DNA of 37,697 bases from Anaerolineales bacterium UBA877 (GTDB taxonomy: Bacteria; Chloroflexota; Anaerolineae; Anaerolineales; Villigracilaceae), in contig DBFP01000051.1 of NCBI GenBank assembly GCA_002294405.1, forward strand, positions 30,958 through 68,654, given 5' to 3'. Shown here in pieces: positions 1-8,265 of this stretch (position 1 is the first letter of the stretch; the number at the start of each line of letters is the position of its first letter). The notes under the pieces were generated by a model. It saw only the letters and a program-made list of their open reading frames with translations, did not search any database and was not told where the DNA came from. A program made the position numbers and the translations under genes.

Positions 1-2171
1 AGTGACCTCCTGTGGGTCAGAGGAAAGATACGGCTTTCATGGCCGCGAACCAACCCTTCATCCACCGACTCGTCCCATTTGGCATGACGGTATTCCATGC
101 CGTATTTTTCCCGGTAACCTTCGATCTGGCCGTGGCCGAACATTGGCAGCCCTGGCATGGTTACCATCAGGGTGCACACACCAAAATACTTGCCCGTGGT
201 GCCAAACTGCTCTGCAGCGGTCTTTTCATCGGGATTGTTCATAAAGTTCACATAGCGCTTAAGCACCTGAGGATCAAACTCCAACGTGTTCTTGATCACC
301 TGGCGATATTTTGCATTATCTTCGTCCCGCAGCATATGCATAAAAGCCGAGTTATATACCCGGTGCATTCCAAGTGTGCGGACAAAATAACCTTCCATCA
401 TCCAGAATGCCTCGGCTAATAATAGAGTGTCCGGAACCTCCGCTGCAACCCGGTCCACCACCTCACGCCAGAATTCAATAGGAATTGCCAGCTCAAACTG
501 GAGACGGGTCAAGCCATGCTCGGAACGGGATGGAATTGTTCCGCCATGTCCCGGTTCTGGGAACCACAATCGCTGGATGTGTTTCTTGGCCAGGGTCATG
601 GCCGCGTCAAACCGGATGATGGGGAAATTTCGCGCTACATGAAGGATGGTTTGAATGACTGCCTCCCGAACTGCAGGGTTGGAATAATCCAATTGAGCGG
701 TATCATTCCAAGGCATGGAGGTGCCATCGTTTCCGTGGTAGATATAGCGTGTATCACCGGTCCAGCGGTCAAACCGTTTGAAGACCACCGCCGCGTCAGA
801 TTTATCATAATAATGGTCTTCGATTTGAATCCCGACACGATCATCATTAGAGAGATCAGAACCATTAAAGGAGTAATTTGGGTAAGGTGGGAAGGGGGTT
901 GATAGGAACCAGTCGGGGTGTTCCACCACCCAACGCGAATCAATACCCACATGATTGGGAACCATATCAGCTGAAAGACGGATTCCATGCTGCCATGCCC
1001 GCAAGCGCAGGTTTTGCAGCGCTTCCCATCCACCCAGGTCGGCTGCGATCTGATAATCCATCAGGGAATAAGCCGATGCCACTGCATCTGCTTGACCCAT
1101 CATTTGTTTTATTCGTTGAGAAGCACGACTGCGTTCCCACAAGCCGATCAACCAAAGACCGGAAAAGCCGCGCTGCCTGAGAAGCTCCAATTCTTCATCC
1201 GGAATCTGGTTCAAGCGATTGATGGCGCGCTGGTATTTTCTCGAAAGCTGGTCCAGCCAAACGTAGGAGTTCTTGGCGATTAAAACCAGGCGTGGCATCC
1301 AATCCTTATCAGGGCTGAAACGTTCATACTCGGTACTGTCGATCCCGTAAAAATTGAGCACTGGTGCTTGCCCGGCAAAACCTCCGGCAAACCTGCCGCG
1401 AATCTCATCTTCCTTGACATAGTCAAGGGCACGCAATATTTTAACGACGAAACCCTCACCCAAGATGGAGCCCCATCGATTCAGCAAAAATTCCAATTGA
1501 GAAGAGAGTGAATTGGGGGCAATTCGGGCAGGCGCCAACAACACTTCGACCAGAGATTCTCGATCCATATATCTTGGATCCGGGTTGGGGAATCCAGGCT
1601 GTTTGTAGAAGAATTCCTTTAGCAATCGTACAGTCAGATCGTAAGGGCTGAATTTCCTTAAAATGTCTTCGTCGAAAAATTCCTTATACGGCTGGATGGC
1701 TGGATTTTGATTCGTGATGTGCAGAATAAGCATCTCCTCCAAAGCGGAGACAAGATTATGTCTACCATCGGTTTCCTGCCGCAAGTATTGCCTGGGATCC
1801 ATTTCGCCCCGGTAGACCATGATCGGAGGAAAGTTTTCAATAAATTGCACAAGTACTGCATCTGCGTCAACTCCTGCCACTTCCAGGGCACGAGCCATGA
1901 CCCCCGGGTTATTAGTCTCATAATGTCTGATTAGGATATGCAATATTTCGTCAATCAAGCCCAAGGCGAAAATATCACTGGCTGGAACCACCTGCCCCCG
2001 AATGGCAGTAATGCTTTCAGCAAACCGCCTCGCAGCAGCCAAGTCAGCGAAGACCACATTGCCATTCAACGAAAATAATTGCTCATCAAATTTATATTTT
2101 TCCCTGGCTTTGCGTGAAATGTGGAATTCGAAAGAATTGTGCATTTGAAATGGAGGAAGTTCAGGTCTCAT
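1..2171 (-). CDS. GH13 alpha-amylase-family glycosidase (3' end beyond window)
   Basis: An uninterrupted minus-strand frame starts at the ATG at 2171 and is still open at the left edge, giving 723 residues of a longer protein. It is a retaining alpha-glucan hydrolase or transferase of the GH13 clan. The conserved regions occur in order: DMVPNHV (residues 402-408), RFDAAMTL with probable nucleophile D522, LLLAEAFW with probable acid/base E587, and FMNNPDE with third acid D648. About 300 residues precede the barrel. Region IV reads NPD rather than the usual NHD. A GAGGT stretch about 11 nt upstream of the ATG may be the ribosome-binding site. The GNAT gene lies 240 nt upstream on the same strand, separated by a palindrome-rich gap. 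No signal peptide is visible, so a cytoplasmic role in glycogen or maltodextrin metabolism is inferred. The exact specificity (amylase, trehalose synthase-like or transferase) cannot be decided from sequence alone. Confidence 0.9.
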   Translation of the reverse strand, partial: MRPELPPFQMHNSFEFHISRKAREKYKFDEQLFSLNGNVVFADLAAARRFAESITAIRGQVVPASDIFALGLIDEILHILIRHYETNNPGVMARALEVAGVDADAVLVQFIENFPPIMVYRGEMDPRQYLRQETDGRHNLVSALEEMLILHITNQNPAIQPYKEFFDEDILRKFSPYDLTVRLLKEFFYKQPGFPNPDPRYMDRESLVEVLLAPARIAPNSLSSQLEFLLNRWGSILGEGFVVKILRALDYVKEDEIRGRFAGGFAGQAPVLNFYGIDSTEYERFSPDKDWMPRLVLIAKNSYVWLDQLSRKYQRAINRLNQIPDEELELLRQRGFSGLWLIGLWERSRASQRIKQMMGQADAVASAYSLMDYQIAADLGGWEALQNLRLRAWQHGIRLSADMVPNHVGIDSRWVVEHPDWFLSTPFPPYPNYSFNGSDLSNDDRVGIQIEDHYYDKSDAAVVFKRFDRWTGDTRYIYHGNDGTSMPWNDTAQLDYSNPAVREAVIQTILHVARNFPIIRFDAAMTLAKKHIQRLWFPEPGHGGTIPSRSEHGLTRLQFELAIPIEFWREVVDRVAAEVPDTLLLAEAFWMMEGYFVRTLGMHRVYNSAFMHMLRDEDNAKYRQVIKNTLEFDPQVLKRYVNFMNNPDEKTAAEQFGTTGKYFGVCTLMVTMPGLPMFGHGQIEGYREKYGMEYRHAKWDESVDEGLVRGHESRIFPLTHRRS

Positions 2172-2309
2172 ACAAAAATTACCTCACGACCTTTGAAATC
2201 CGTTGATGAATCATTCCCCTGATCCACTTTTTTTCGAATTCGTACGCCCGTTGCCCACAATTCACCTAGCATGTCCTAATGATCTCAATAACTATTGGTA
2301 CGGGTAAGT

Positions 2310-2372
2310 CGAATTGATTCGATTTCATGGATGGAAATATATTTCCACGGTTCATTTGAACCATGTAACCGT
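2310..2372. repeat. Cluster of inverted repeats in the GH13 upstream gap
   Basis: Within the 240-nt gap 2172-2411 three inverted repeats stand in a row: CGAAT-TG-ATTCG (2310-2321), the perfect 16-bp palindrome TGGAAATATATTTCCA (2332-2347), and GGTTCA-TT-TGAACC (2349-2362). The last is nested in a wider ACGGTT/AACCGT pair (2347-2352 and 2367-2372). No T-run follows on either strand, so a classical terminator is unlikely. They may be operators for the GH13 gene or an RNA structure at the end of the GNAT transcript. Nothing else coding was seen in the gap. Confidence 0.5.
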
Positions 2373-2411
2373 CCAAAAAATGGGCCGAAATAATGACAAA
2401 GAGCGGTCGTA

Positions 2412-3545
2412 TCAGGCAAGCACCTTCCGATATACCCTGTGGTTCTTATACTCCACCCCGTTGAGATTTTTTAGGTCTGCCCTCATTTGCCTGGTAGTTT
2501 CTGCAACCTGGGTCATTTCCACAAACCTGAACTGCTTGAATTCCAGGATAGTTTTACCCATTTCGTAATACAAAAGTGCATTCCCGCCTGTCCCCTGGAA
2601 CTCGGGTAATACCCCCATCCCGTTGCCTGATATTGTCTGTGTACGCTTCATTTCGAGCAGGATGTCCACCAGACCAAATGGGAACAAACGACCCTTGGCT
2701 CGCTGGATGGCTGCAGAAACATCCGGGAAGGTGAACAGGAAACCAACAATATCATCCGCATGCATGATGAGTTTGATCAGACGATGATTGGCAACATTGA
2801 AAACATTTTGGACAGCATAATCAATGTCACCCTGGGAGAAGGGATAATACTCCCAATTATGGATAAAAGTGCGGTTATAGGTCTCACCGATCCTGGGAGC
2901 CCAGCCAACCAGTTCCTTTTTACTTTTGAAGTGTTTGACCCATAAATTTCCACGCTTCATTGTCCATTGGGCGATTCGCTCGATCCGCTCCGGGATATTA
3001 AACGCTTCAGCAGGCAGATAGCAGGAGACAAAGTCAACTTCCTTTTCAAACCCCAAGGCTTCCACCAAGACCTGGTAGTAAGAGAAGTTATAGTTCATCA
3101 TGGTCATCATCTGGCGGTGTTCCTGACCTTCAATTTGAATTCCATATCCATCGAAGGGGGAAAGCCCCTTTGGACCGACCACAGTATCCAATCCGCGCTC
3201 CCGTGCCCAAACGAAGACTGCCTCAAAAAGAGCCCTGGCAACTTCAAGATCATCCAAAGCATCAAAGAAATAGAATTGTGCTTTTTTAGTTTTGTGATAA
3301 TCGTTAAAACGCCTGTTTACCCCCGCGCAAATGCGACCGACCACCTTACCCTCCCGTGTAGCCAGGAAAAAATCAGCCTCGGAATATTCATAGAAGGGAT
3401 GTTTTTTCCGGTTGAGGGGAAGATATGCGTCCATGAACAAGGGGGGCACCCATTGGGGACAATCCTTGTACAAATCATAGTAAAACTCAACAAAGCGTTT
3501 AACCTGGGTTTTATTTTCGGTATCAATTTTTTCGATGGTCACCAT
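2412..3545 (-). CDS. GNAT-like N-acetyltransferase family protein
   Basis: This is a 377-residue soluble protein of a conserved bacterial family with a GNAT (acyl-CoA N-acetyltransferase) fold. An N-terminal segment (about 1-110) ends in a VVGRICAGVN strand typical of a GNAT beta-sheet. The C-terminal half has a second acetyltransferase-like region with GMGVLPEFQGTGGNALLYY (about 310-328), resembling the acetyl-CoA-binding V-x-P-x-x-Q-G-x-G-x-G/A loop. The start is supported by GAGGAG about 6 nt before the ATG. The substrate is unknown and I recognise no gene symbol. It is transcribed in the same direction as the GH13 gene but separated by 240 nt, so shared regulation is uncertain. Confidence 0.7.
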   Translation of the reverse strand: MVTIEKIDTENKTQVKRFVEFYYDLYKDCPQWVPPLFMDAYLPLNRKKHPFYEYSEADFFLATREGKVVGRICAGVNRRFNDYHKTKKAQFYFFDALDDLEVARALFEAVFVWARERGLDTVVGPKGLSPFDGYGIQIEGQEHRQMMTMMNYNFSYYQVLVEALGFEKEVDFVSCYLPAEAFNIPERIERIAQWTMKRGNLWVKHFKSKKELVGWAPRIGETYNRTFIHNWEYYPFSQGDIDYAVQNVFNVANHRLIKLIMHADDIVGFLFTFPDVSAAIQRAKGRLFPFGLVDILLEMKRTQTISGNGMGVLPEFQGTGGNALLYYEMGKTILEFKQFRFVEMTQVAETTRQMRADLKNLNGVEYKNHRVYRKVLA

Positions 3546-3708
3546 GAGCGGCTCCTCATGAAATTGATTTAATGAGTAATAGTATAGTACATAAAGATGT
3601 TTCGGGGAAATGCAAGAATCCTGGAATTTTAAGAAATTTGAAACTCGCCTTTGGATTCCATTTCATGAGAAATATGCGATAATAAGTCAATATGCAATAT
3701 CTAAGGTT

Positions 3709-3715
3709 AAGGAGG
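3709..3715 (+). promoter_or_regulatory. Ribosome-binding site AAGGAGG that fixes the DUF4342 start
   Basis: A full Shine-Dalgarno AAGGAGG lies 5 nt before the ATG at 3721. It selects this ATG over the in-frame upstream ATG at 3610, whose extension has no family resemblance. Confidence 0.85.
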
Positions 3716-3720
3716 AATGG

Positions 3721-3966
3721 ATGAGCACTCAGCATACTGAAGAATTCCGAGTTAATGGTGAAGAACTAATATCAAAAATCAAAGCTCTGGTTCATGAAGG
3801 AAATATCAGGAGGATTATCATCAAGGACAAGGATGGCAAAGTGCTAATCGAGTTCCCGATGACTATTGGCGTGGTCGGTCTTTTACTGGCACCCACACTG
3901 GCAGCGGTGGGAGCAGTTGCAGCTCTGGTTACTGAAGCGACCATAATAGTTGAAAAAAATACCTGA
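3721..3966 (+). CDS. DUF4342 domain-containing protein
   Basis: This 81-residue protein matches the DUF4342 pattern as I know it. An acidic start is followed by EELISKIKALVHEGNIRRIIIKD, then a short charged strand (KDGKVLIEFP). A hydrophobic segment of about 30 residues rich in Gly, Ala, Leu and Val follows, ending TIIVEK. The N-terminal half probably folds in the cytoplasm, and the C-terminal part could be one membrane hairpin or a buried helix. The family has no known function. The start is set by a strong ribosome-binding site. The GT87-type gene begins only 21 nt downstream, so the two are probably co-transcribed. Confidence 0.85.
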   Translation: MSTQHTEEFRVNGEELISKIKALVHEGNIRRIIIKDKDGKVLIEFPMTIGVVGLLLAPTLAAVGAVAALVTEATIIVEKNT

Positions 3967-3987
3967 TCGCCTGTTAATCGCGGTAAA

Positions 3988-5199
3988 TTGATAAAGCGAA
4001 TATTCTCCCATTCTAGACGGATGGTACTCCTGTTTGCGATGGGTGGAATTGTCACTCTGTCGCTGCTTTATTTATTGCTTTGGATGCAGTTGATTGGCAG
4101 TTTCAAGCTGCGAACAACAACCGACTTTATCGCATTTTACGCTGCCGGGTGGATCGCGCGATACGAATCCCCAAGCCAGGTTTACAGCCTCGACTCTCAA
4201 AGGGTGGTGGAGGAACATGTATCTGGATCTTCCATCCCAGCAAACCAGGTTAACCCATTTGTTCATCCTCCATTCGTTATCCCATTAATAAGCCTGCTAA
4301 TAACCCCAGATTTCGTAAATTCTTATGAAAATTGGGCAATGGGGATGTTGCTCTTGTTAATGATCAGTTCCCTGCTCCTCATCTTTTCATTACCTTATTT
4401 AGGTAAAATGGATTCCTTGCTCCTTTTTCTTTCCGGTCTTCTTTTTTTTCCGGGAATGGTAAGCCTCTTGAATGGACAAGATTCCGCCATATTGCTTCTC
4501 GGTGCAGCAATCTGGTTCTATGGATTAGTAAAAGGTAAATTTCATATAGCGGGGATTGGATTGGCATTGACAACCATTCGTCCCCAAATATCGATCATAC
4601 TGGCAATCCCATTTCTATTTAAATTTCGCCGCATCTGGTGGTGGTATTGTGGAGGGATTGCAGTTCTTGCTGCAACAAGCATCCTGATCTATGGAGTGGA
4701 GAATGTTCAAGGCTTTCTGCGAATATTAACTGTCAGTGCGAGTGGCGAAGGGTATTTAATTAACGAGCGAGCCATGGTCAATTTTCTGGGGCTGCTTAGA
4801 ACCATATTTCCCGGCTTTTCTCCGAATGTCTTGCGATATGCAATCTGGCTCTCCTATTTGGTTGCCATTGCAGGGATTTGCCTGTTGTGGTTAAGAGCAA
4901 ACCTTGCCATTGAATATTACGTGACCCTGGCAGTAATTATCAGCATATTTTTCAGCCCACATTTTCATTATCACGACCTGGTCCTGCTATTACTGCCGTT
5001 ATTTGGAATCATGCGAATCCTGATTCAAAAGGGGGTGGCTACCGAGGCAGCGCTGGCTTTGTCCATGTCCTTATTGTCGCTATTAATGTTACTCAATCAT
5101 CTACTTCCTCTGTTTCATATCATGCCATATGTTTTGATGATGGGGCTTCCGGTTTTTGGATTCTTTTTGACAAAGAAAAGCAATCAGCTAAACCTGTAA
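3988..5199 (+). CDS. GT87/DUF2029-type integral membrane glycosyltransferase
   Basis: This is a 403-residue polytopic membrane protein with about ten hydrophobic segments. The first extracytoplasmic loop holds TTTDFIAFYAAGWIA followed by a Pro-rich NPFVHPPFVIP stretch, the arrangement seen in DUF2029/GT87 polyprenol-phosphate-dependent mannosyltransferase-like proteins. The acidic residue in TDF is the likely catalytic position. By family it would transfer a sugar from a polyprenyl-phosphate donor to a cell-envelope glycan. The start is uncertain: TTG at 3988 gives a basic N-terminus (IKRIFSHSRR) that fits a positive-inside first helix, while ATG at 4021 is an in-frame alternative. Neither has a clear ribosome-binding site. 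It follows DUF4342 by 21 nt and probably shares its transcript. Confidence 0.75.
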   Translation: MIKRIFSHSRRMVLLFAMGGIVTLSLLYLLLWMQLIGSFKLRTTTDFIAFYAAGWIARYESPSQVYSLDSQRVVEEHVSGSSIPANQVNPFVHPPFVIPLISLLITPDFVNSYENWAMGMLLLLMISSLLLIFSLPYLGKMDSLLLFLSGLLFFPGMVSLLNGQDSAILLLGAAIWFYGLVKGKFHIAGIGLALTTIRPQISIILAIPFLFKFRRIWWWYCGGIAVLAATSILIYGVENVQGFLRILTVSASGEGYLINERAMVNFLGLLRTIFPGFSPNVLRYAIWLSYLVAIAGICLLWLRANLAIEYYVTLAVIISIFFSPHFHYHDLVLLLLPLFGIMRILIQKGVATEAALALSMSLLSLLMLLNHLLPLFHIMPYVLMMGLPVFGFFLTKKSNQLNL

Positions 5200-5342
5200 T
5201 CTGGTCGCAAAATATGTTTCCAACCAATGGATCAAGACCTTCAAGTACAAAATTAATTAGAAAAGAATTTTAAATGAGAAAGGTGGCGTTTGATATTCGG
5301 TTATGGCGCCGAAATTTATTGAATTATTAAAGGGAGGACCGC

Positions 5343-5762
5343 ATGAAATCATCCCGCAAAGAACTATGGTTCAACACCCCTGGCAGGCGTGGATTTCTAA
5401 ATATCACCTCCGAGGTTGAGACGGTTGTCAGGGATAGTGGCATCCGCGATGGGTTGTGCCTGGTAAATGCCATGCACATCACGGCGTCCGTCTTTATCAA
5501 TGACAATGAGGGAGGCTTGCACCACGACTATGAAGAATGGCTCGAAGGATTGGCGCCGCATGAACCGGTAAGCAGATACTGGCACAATCGCACCGGGGAA
5601 GACAATGCGGATGCACATCTCAAACGGCAGGTGATGGGTCGCGAAGTGGTAATAGCCATCACTGAAGGACGCCTGGATTTCGGTCCGTGGGAACAAATCT
5701 TTTATGGTGAATTTGATGGACGCCGCCGGAAGAGGGTGCTTGTGAAAATCATAGGAGAATGA
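5343..5762 (+). CDS. YjbQ family protein (UPF0047, secondary thiamine-phosphate synthase)
   Basis: The protein has 139 residues, the usual length for the family. Diagnostic blocks are [12 protein letters not shown] in the middle, [19 protein letters not shown], and a C-terminal [14 protein letters not shown] followed by [10 protein letters not shown]. The conserved His and Asp/Glu residues lie on the face thought to form the active site. YjbQ proteins form small beta-barrel trimers, and some rescue thiamine-phosphate synthase mutants, so the true reaction is uncertain. The start has a strong ribosome-binding site (GGGAGG) before ATG. The gene stands alone, with about 140 nt upstream and 112 nt before the transporter. 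I saw no terminator in either gap. Confidence 0.93.
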   Translation: MKSSRKELWFNTPGRRGFLNITSEVETVVRDSGIRDGLCLVNAMHITASVFINDNEGGLHHDYEEWLEGLAPHEPVSRYWHNRTGEDNADAHLKRQVMGREVVIAITEGRLDFGPWEQIFYGEFDGRRRKRVLVKIIGE

Positions 5763-5874
5763 AAGCACCCAAATAAATAGTGTGTTAAAAGTATCCACAT
5801 GCTGGTACCAAATCCAAATGAAGCATGGTTTATTAACAGAATGAAGTTTCCAAGAGTGTCATAGGAGCAGTGGC

Positions 5875-7323
5875 ATGAAACGCTTACGATGGTATGACTA
5901 CCTCACGATCAACCTGTTCTGGTTGGGATTGAACATCCGCAACAATGCACTCGGCTCGTTCTTCATGCCCTATCTGGTAAATATCTTTGCACCAGAAATG
6001 ATCAAGAACACCGCTCTCGGAGCGATGCGTTCAGCGGGGTTAGTGATAGCAATGCTGGTCCAGCCGGCAGCAGGACTGCTGAGTGACAGGTCGACCTCCC
6101 GTTTCGGTCGACGCCGCCCATACATCCTGGTTGGGGCAATATTCGATTGTCTGTTCCTGGCAGCCATCGCCCTTTCATGGAATTATTGGGCCCTGTTGAT
6201 TTCTGTGCTGATGATCCAATTTTCATCAAACATATCGCACGGTCCGTTGCAAGGGTTGATTCCGGATCTTGTCCCGGATGATCAAAGAGGGCGGGCTTCA
6301 GCCTTCAAGGCTGTCATGGAATTGTTGCCACTGATCCTGGTAAGCCTGACGATAGGCAAAATGGTCGGTGCCGGTCACCTGGATGGCGCGATATTTGTCA
6401 CGGGTGCCTCATTGCTCGTTGTGACGTTGATCACGGTGATCTTTGTCAAGGAAACACCCCTCCAGGAAAAACCGTCCACTCCTTTCTGGCCACCCATGGT
6501 GCGCGTGCTGGGAATGCTGGGAGGAATCATCCTCGGTGGGCTTGCTGGGCTTGCTGGAGGTGCAGTCTTCGGAGGACTCGCGGGGTTGGTCACCTTTGTC
6601 TTTGCAGAAAAAGCGGTTGCGTTATCAGTTGGGGTAGGTGTGGGCGGGGCGGTGTCAATGGCGGTTGCGGTTGTTGCGGGAGTCTGGGCTGGATGCCTGG
6701 GAACGCTGGGAAAGCAGGCGCGCGAACAATCCTCGTTTGTCTGGTGGATCGCCAACCGTTTGATGTTCCTGGCAGCTGCCACCTCCCTGCAGGGTTCAAT
6801 ATTGTTTTTTGTGCAGTACGCCTTCATGCTGACCAATGAGGGGGCTGCCAGTTTGACCGCCAACTTGACGATGGTCATCGGTGTATTTATCCTGTTGACC
6901 GCCTTGGTTAGCGGCTGGATCTCCGATCAGATCGGGCGAAAAAGATTGGTGAGCATCAGCGGAATTGTTGCAGCAACGGGGAATGTTTTATTGCTGGTCA
7001 CCATCTGGGTGCCGAACCTGGTAATAGTTTATACTGCCGGGACAATCATTGGTGTGGCAACCGGGTTGTTCATGACTGCCAATTGGGCTCTCGGCACGGA
7101 CCTGGTACCTCCCGGTGAGGCAGGACGTTATCTGGGCATCTCGAACCTGGCTGGTGCGGGTGCCGGAATCATCGGTGCGGGTATCGGTGGGCTGGTGGCG
7201 GATTATATTAATCACTACTTTATGGGATTGGGATATTTCGCGGTTTTTGCCGCGTATGCCCTGCTCTTTGCGCTGAGCAGCATCACATTAATAGGGATGA
7301 GAAAAGATAAAATAGATGCGTGA
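5875..7323 (+). CDS. GPH/SLC45-like MFS sugar transporter with a central hydrophobic insert
   Basis: This is a 482-residue membrane transporter of the major facilitator superfamily. It carries the cytoplasmic loop motif GLLSDRSTSRFGRRRP (residues 67-82) and SDQIGRKR in the second half. The motif resembles GPH/SLC45 sugar:cation symporters, so uptake of a disaccharide or glycoside is likely. Unusually, residues about 208-276 form two Gly/Ala/Val-rich hydrophobic stretches between the six-helix halves, where a hydrophilic loop is expected. This would give 14 rather than 12 membrane segments. A ribosome-binding site (AGGAG) precedes ATG at 5875. The gene converges on the PIG-L gene. It is a paralogue of the transporter at 16524. 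Confidence 0.85.
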   Translation: MKRLRWYDYLTINLFWLGLNIRNNALGSFFMPYLVNIFAPEMIKNTALGAMRSAGLVIAMLVQPAAGLLSDRSTSRFGRRRPYILVGAIFDCLFLAAIALSWNYWALLISVLMIQFSSNISHGPLQGLIPDLVPDDQRGRASAFKAVMELLPLILVSLTIGKMVGAGHLDGAIFVTGASLLVVTLITVIFVKETPLQEKPSTPFWPPMVRVLGMLGGIILGGLAGLAGGAVFGGLAGLVTFVFAEKAVALSVGVGVGGAVSMAVAVVAGVWAGCLGTLGKQAREQSSFVWWIANRLMFLAAATSLQGSILFFVQYAFMLTNEGAASLTANLTMVIGVFILLTALVSGWISDQIGRKRLVSISGIVAATGNVLLLVTIWVPNLVIVYTAGTIIGVATGLFMTANWALGTDLVPPGEAGRYLGISNLAGAGAGIIGAGIGGLVADYINHYFMGLGYFAVFAAYALLFALSSITLIGMRKDKIDA

Positions 7324-7426
7324 CCTGATTTGTCTATTATTTTTATTAGGCCAAGCCTCTCACAGGATTTGAACTCCCCCCCCAGGTGACAACCTATAAA
7401 ATCGTTCCGAAGGATATGCTGTCTCT

Positions 7427-8164
7427 CTATCCGCGATTTTCCTCTTCAGATAGCAACATCACCTTATACGCTTCGGCATATCCCAGTCCATGTTCCTTAC
7501 CCTCATCTGAAGCCCACTCGCGAATCATTTTCTCAGGATCCCAATCTCCCAACTGGCTGACATGTTTTTTTAATGCGGAGATCTTTTTTTCAATTGTGGC
7601 AGCAATATCCACCCAGGTATCGGATTTCTCTGATCCATGGACAAAAAGCCGCTTAACTTTATGTGGATCAAAACCTTCCGCCAGTAAATCGGTAAAAATC
7701 AGCCGCGTCTCGGAAGAAGGGAAGACTGCATATAGGGCAGCCTGGGCGGCAGCCCTGTGGTCGGGGTGATTGATATATCCATTGCCATAAAACACTCCTT
7801 GGGGGTCACCGATCACAACCGCTTCGGGCTGATATTTTCGGATGAGGCGGGTAAGGTCCCGCCTTAAGTCCAGGGTTGGCTCCAATTCACCATCCGGATA
7901 ATGCAAGAAGGCTGTTTCAAGGATTCCAAGTTCGTAGTTCGCACTGGACTGTTCAGCTTCCCGCAGGCGGGCAAGCGCCAGCTTGTGATCTGATCCTTTA
8001 TCTGGATCGTTTGATCCCGCTTCTCCACTGGTAACAATTACAGACACGACCTCACAACCGGACTGCACCCAGCGAGCCAGAGTCCCTGCAACAGTAAATT
8101 CCTGGTCATCAGGATGGGCATGGATGGACATTGCACGTTTGGGTATGTACTCTGGTTCGCTCAT
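7427..8164 (-). CDS. PIG-L (LmbE-like) family deacetylase
   Basis: The protein has 245 residues. The N-terminal zinc motif AHPDDQEF (residues 16-23) matches the PIG-L/LmbE His-Pro-Asp-Asp-x-Glu signature, and INHPDHRAAAQAA in the middle supplies the later zinc-binding His. Family members remove acetyl groups from N-acetylglucosamine-type substrates, including mycothiol and bacillithiol precursors and GlcNAc-PI, so a soluble zinc-dependent amidase acting on an N-acetyl sugar is likely. The ATG at 8164 lacks a Shine-Dalgarno sequence but sits 7 nt downstream of a TAAAAT box with TTGCTG 17 bp further up, so the mRNA is probably leaderless. It lies 101 nt downstream of galK and is probably transcribed separately from that operon. 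Confidence 0.92.
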   Translation of the reverse strand: MSEPEYIPKRAMSIHAHPDDQEFTVAGTLARWVQSGCEVVSVIVTSGEAGSNDPDKGSDHKLALARLREAEQSSANYELGILETAFLHYPDGELEPTLDLRRDLTRLIRKYQPEAVVIGDPQGVFYGNGYINHPDHRAAAQAALYAVFPSSETRLIFTDLLAEGFDPHKVKRLFVHGSEKSDTWVDIAATIEKKISALKKHVSQLGDWDPEKMIREWASDEGKEHGLGYAEAYKVMLLSEEENRG

Positions 8165-8171
8165 GGGAATT

Positions 8172-8200
8172 ATTTTACCTGATTCACATTAACACAGCAA
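8172..8200 (-). promoter_or_regulatory. Predicted promoter of the PIG-L gene (leaderless)
   Basis: On the minus strand TTGCTG (8200-8195), a 17-bp spacer and TAAAAT (8177-8172) form a near-consensus sigma-70 type promoter. The -10 box ends 7 nt before the ATG at 8164, so transcription should start at or next to the first codon. Confidence 0.65.
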
Positions 8201-8265
8201 ACTTCTCATATACGATCAGGATCTGCGGAACTTTTGATCAGAAAATAAATTCATGCTGCTGGGAG

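Noticed and set aside
2967..3572. 201-codon plus-strand frame opposite the GNAT-like gene
   Set aside because: Antisense to a well-supported gene, with no recognisable domain and no initiation signal.
6375..6878. 167-codon minus-strand frame rich in Thr, Pro and Ala
   Set aside because: It is the reverse of the Gly/Ala/Val-rich transporter insert; its composition is explained by that codon pattern.
7351..7426. A complete tRNA gene on the minus strand
   Set aside because: Only a T-loop-like segment is present; stems do not pair and the anticodon and D arms are missing.
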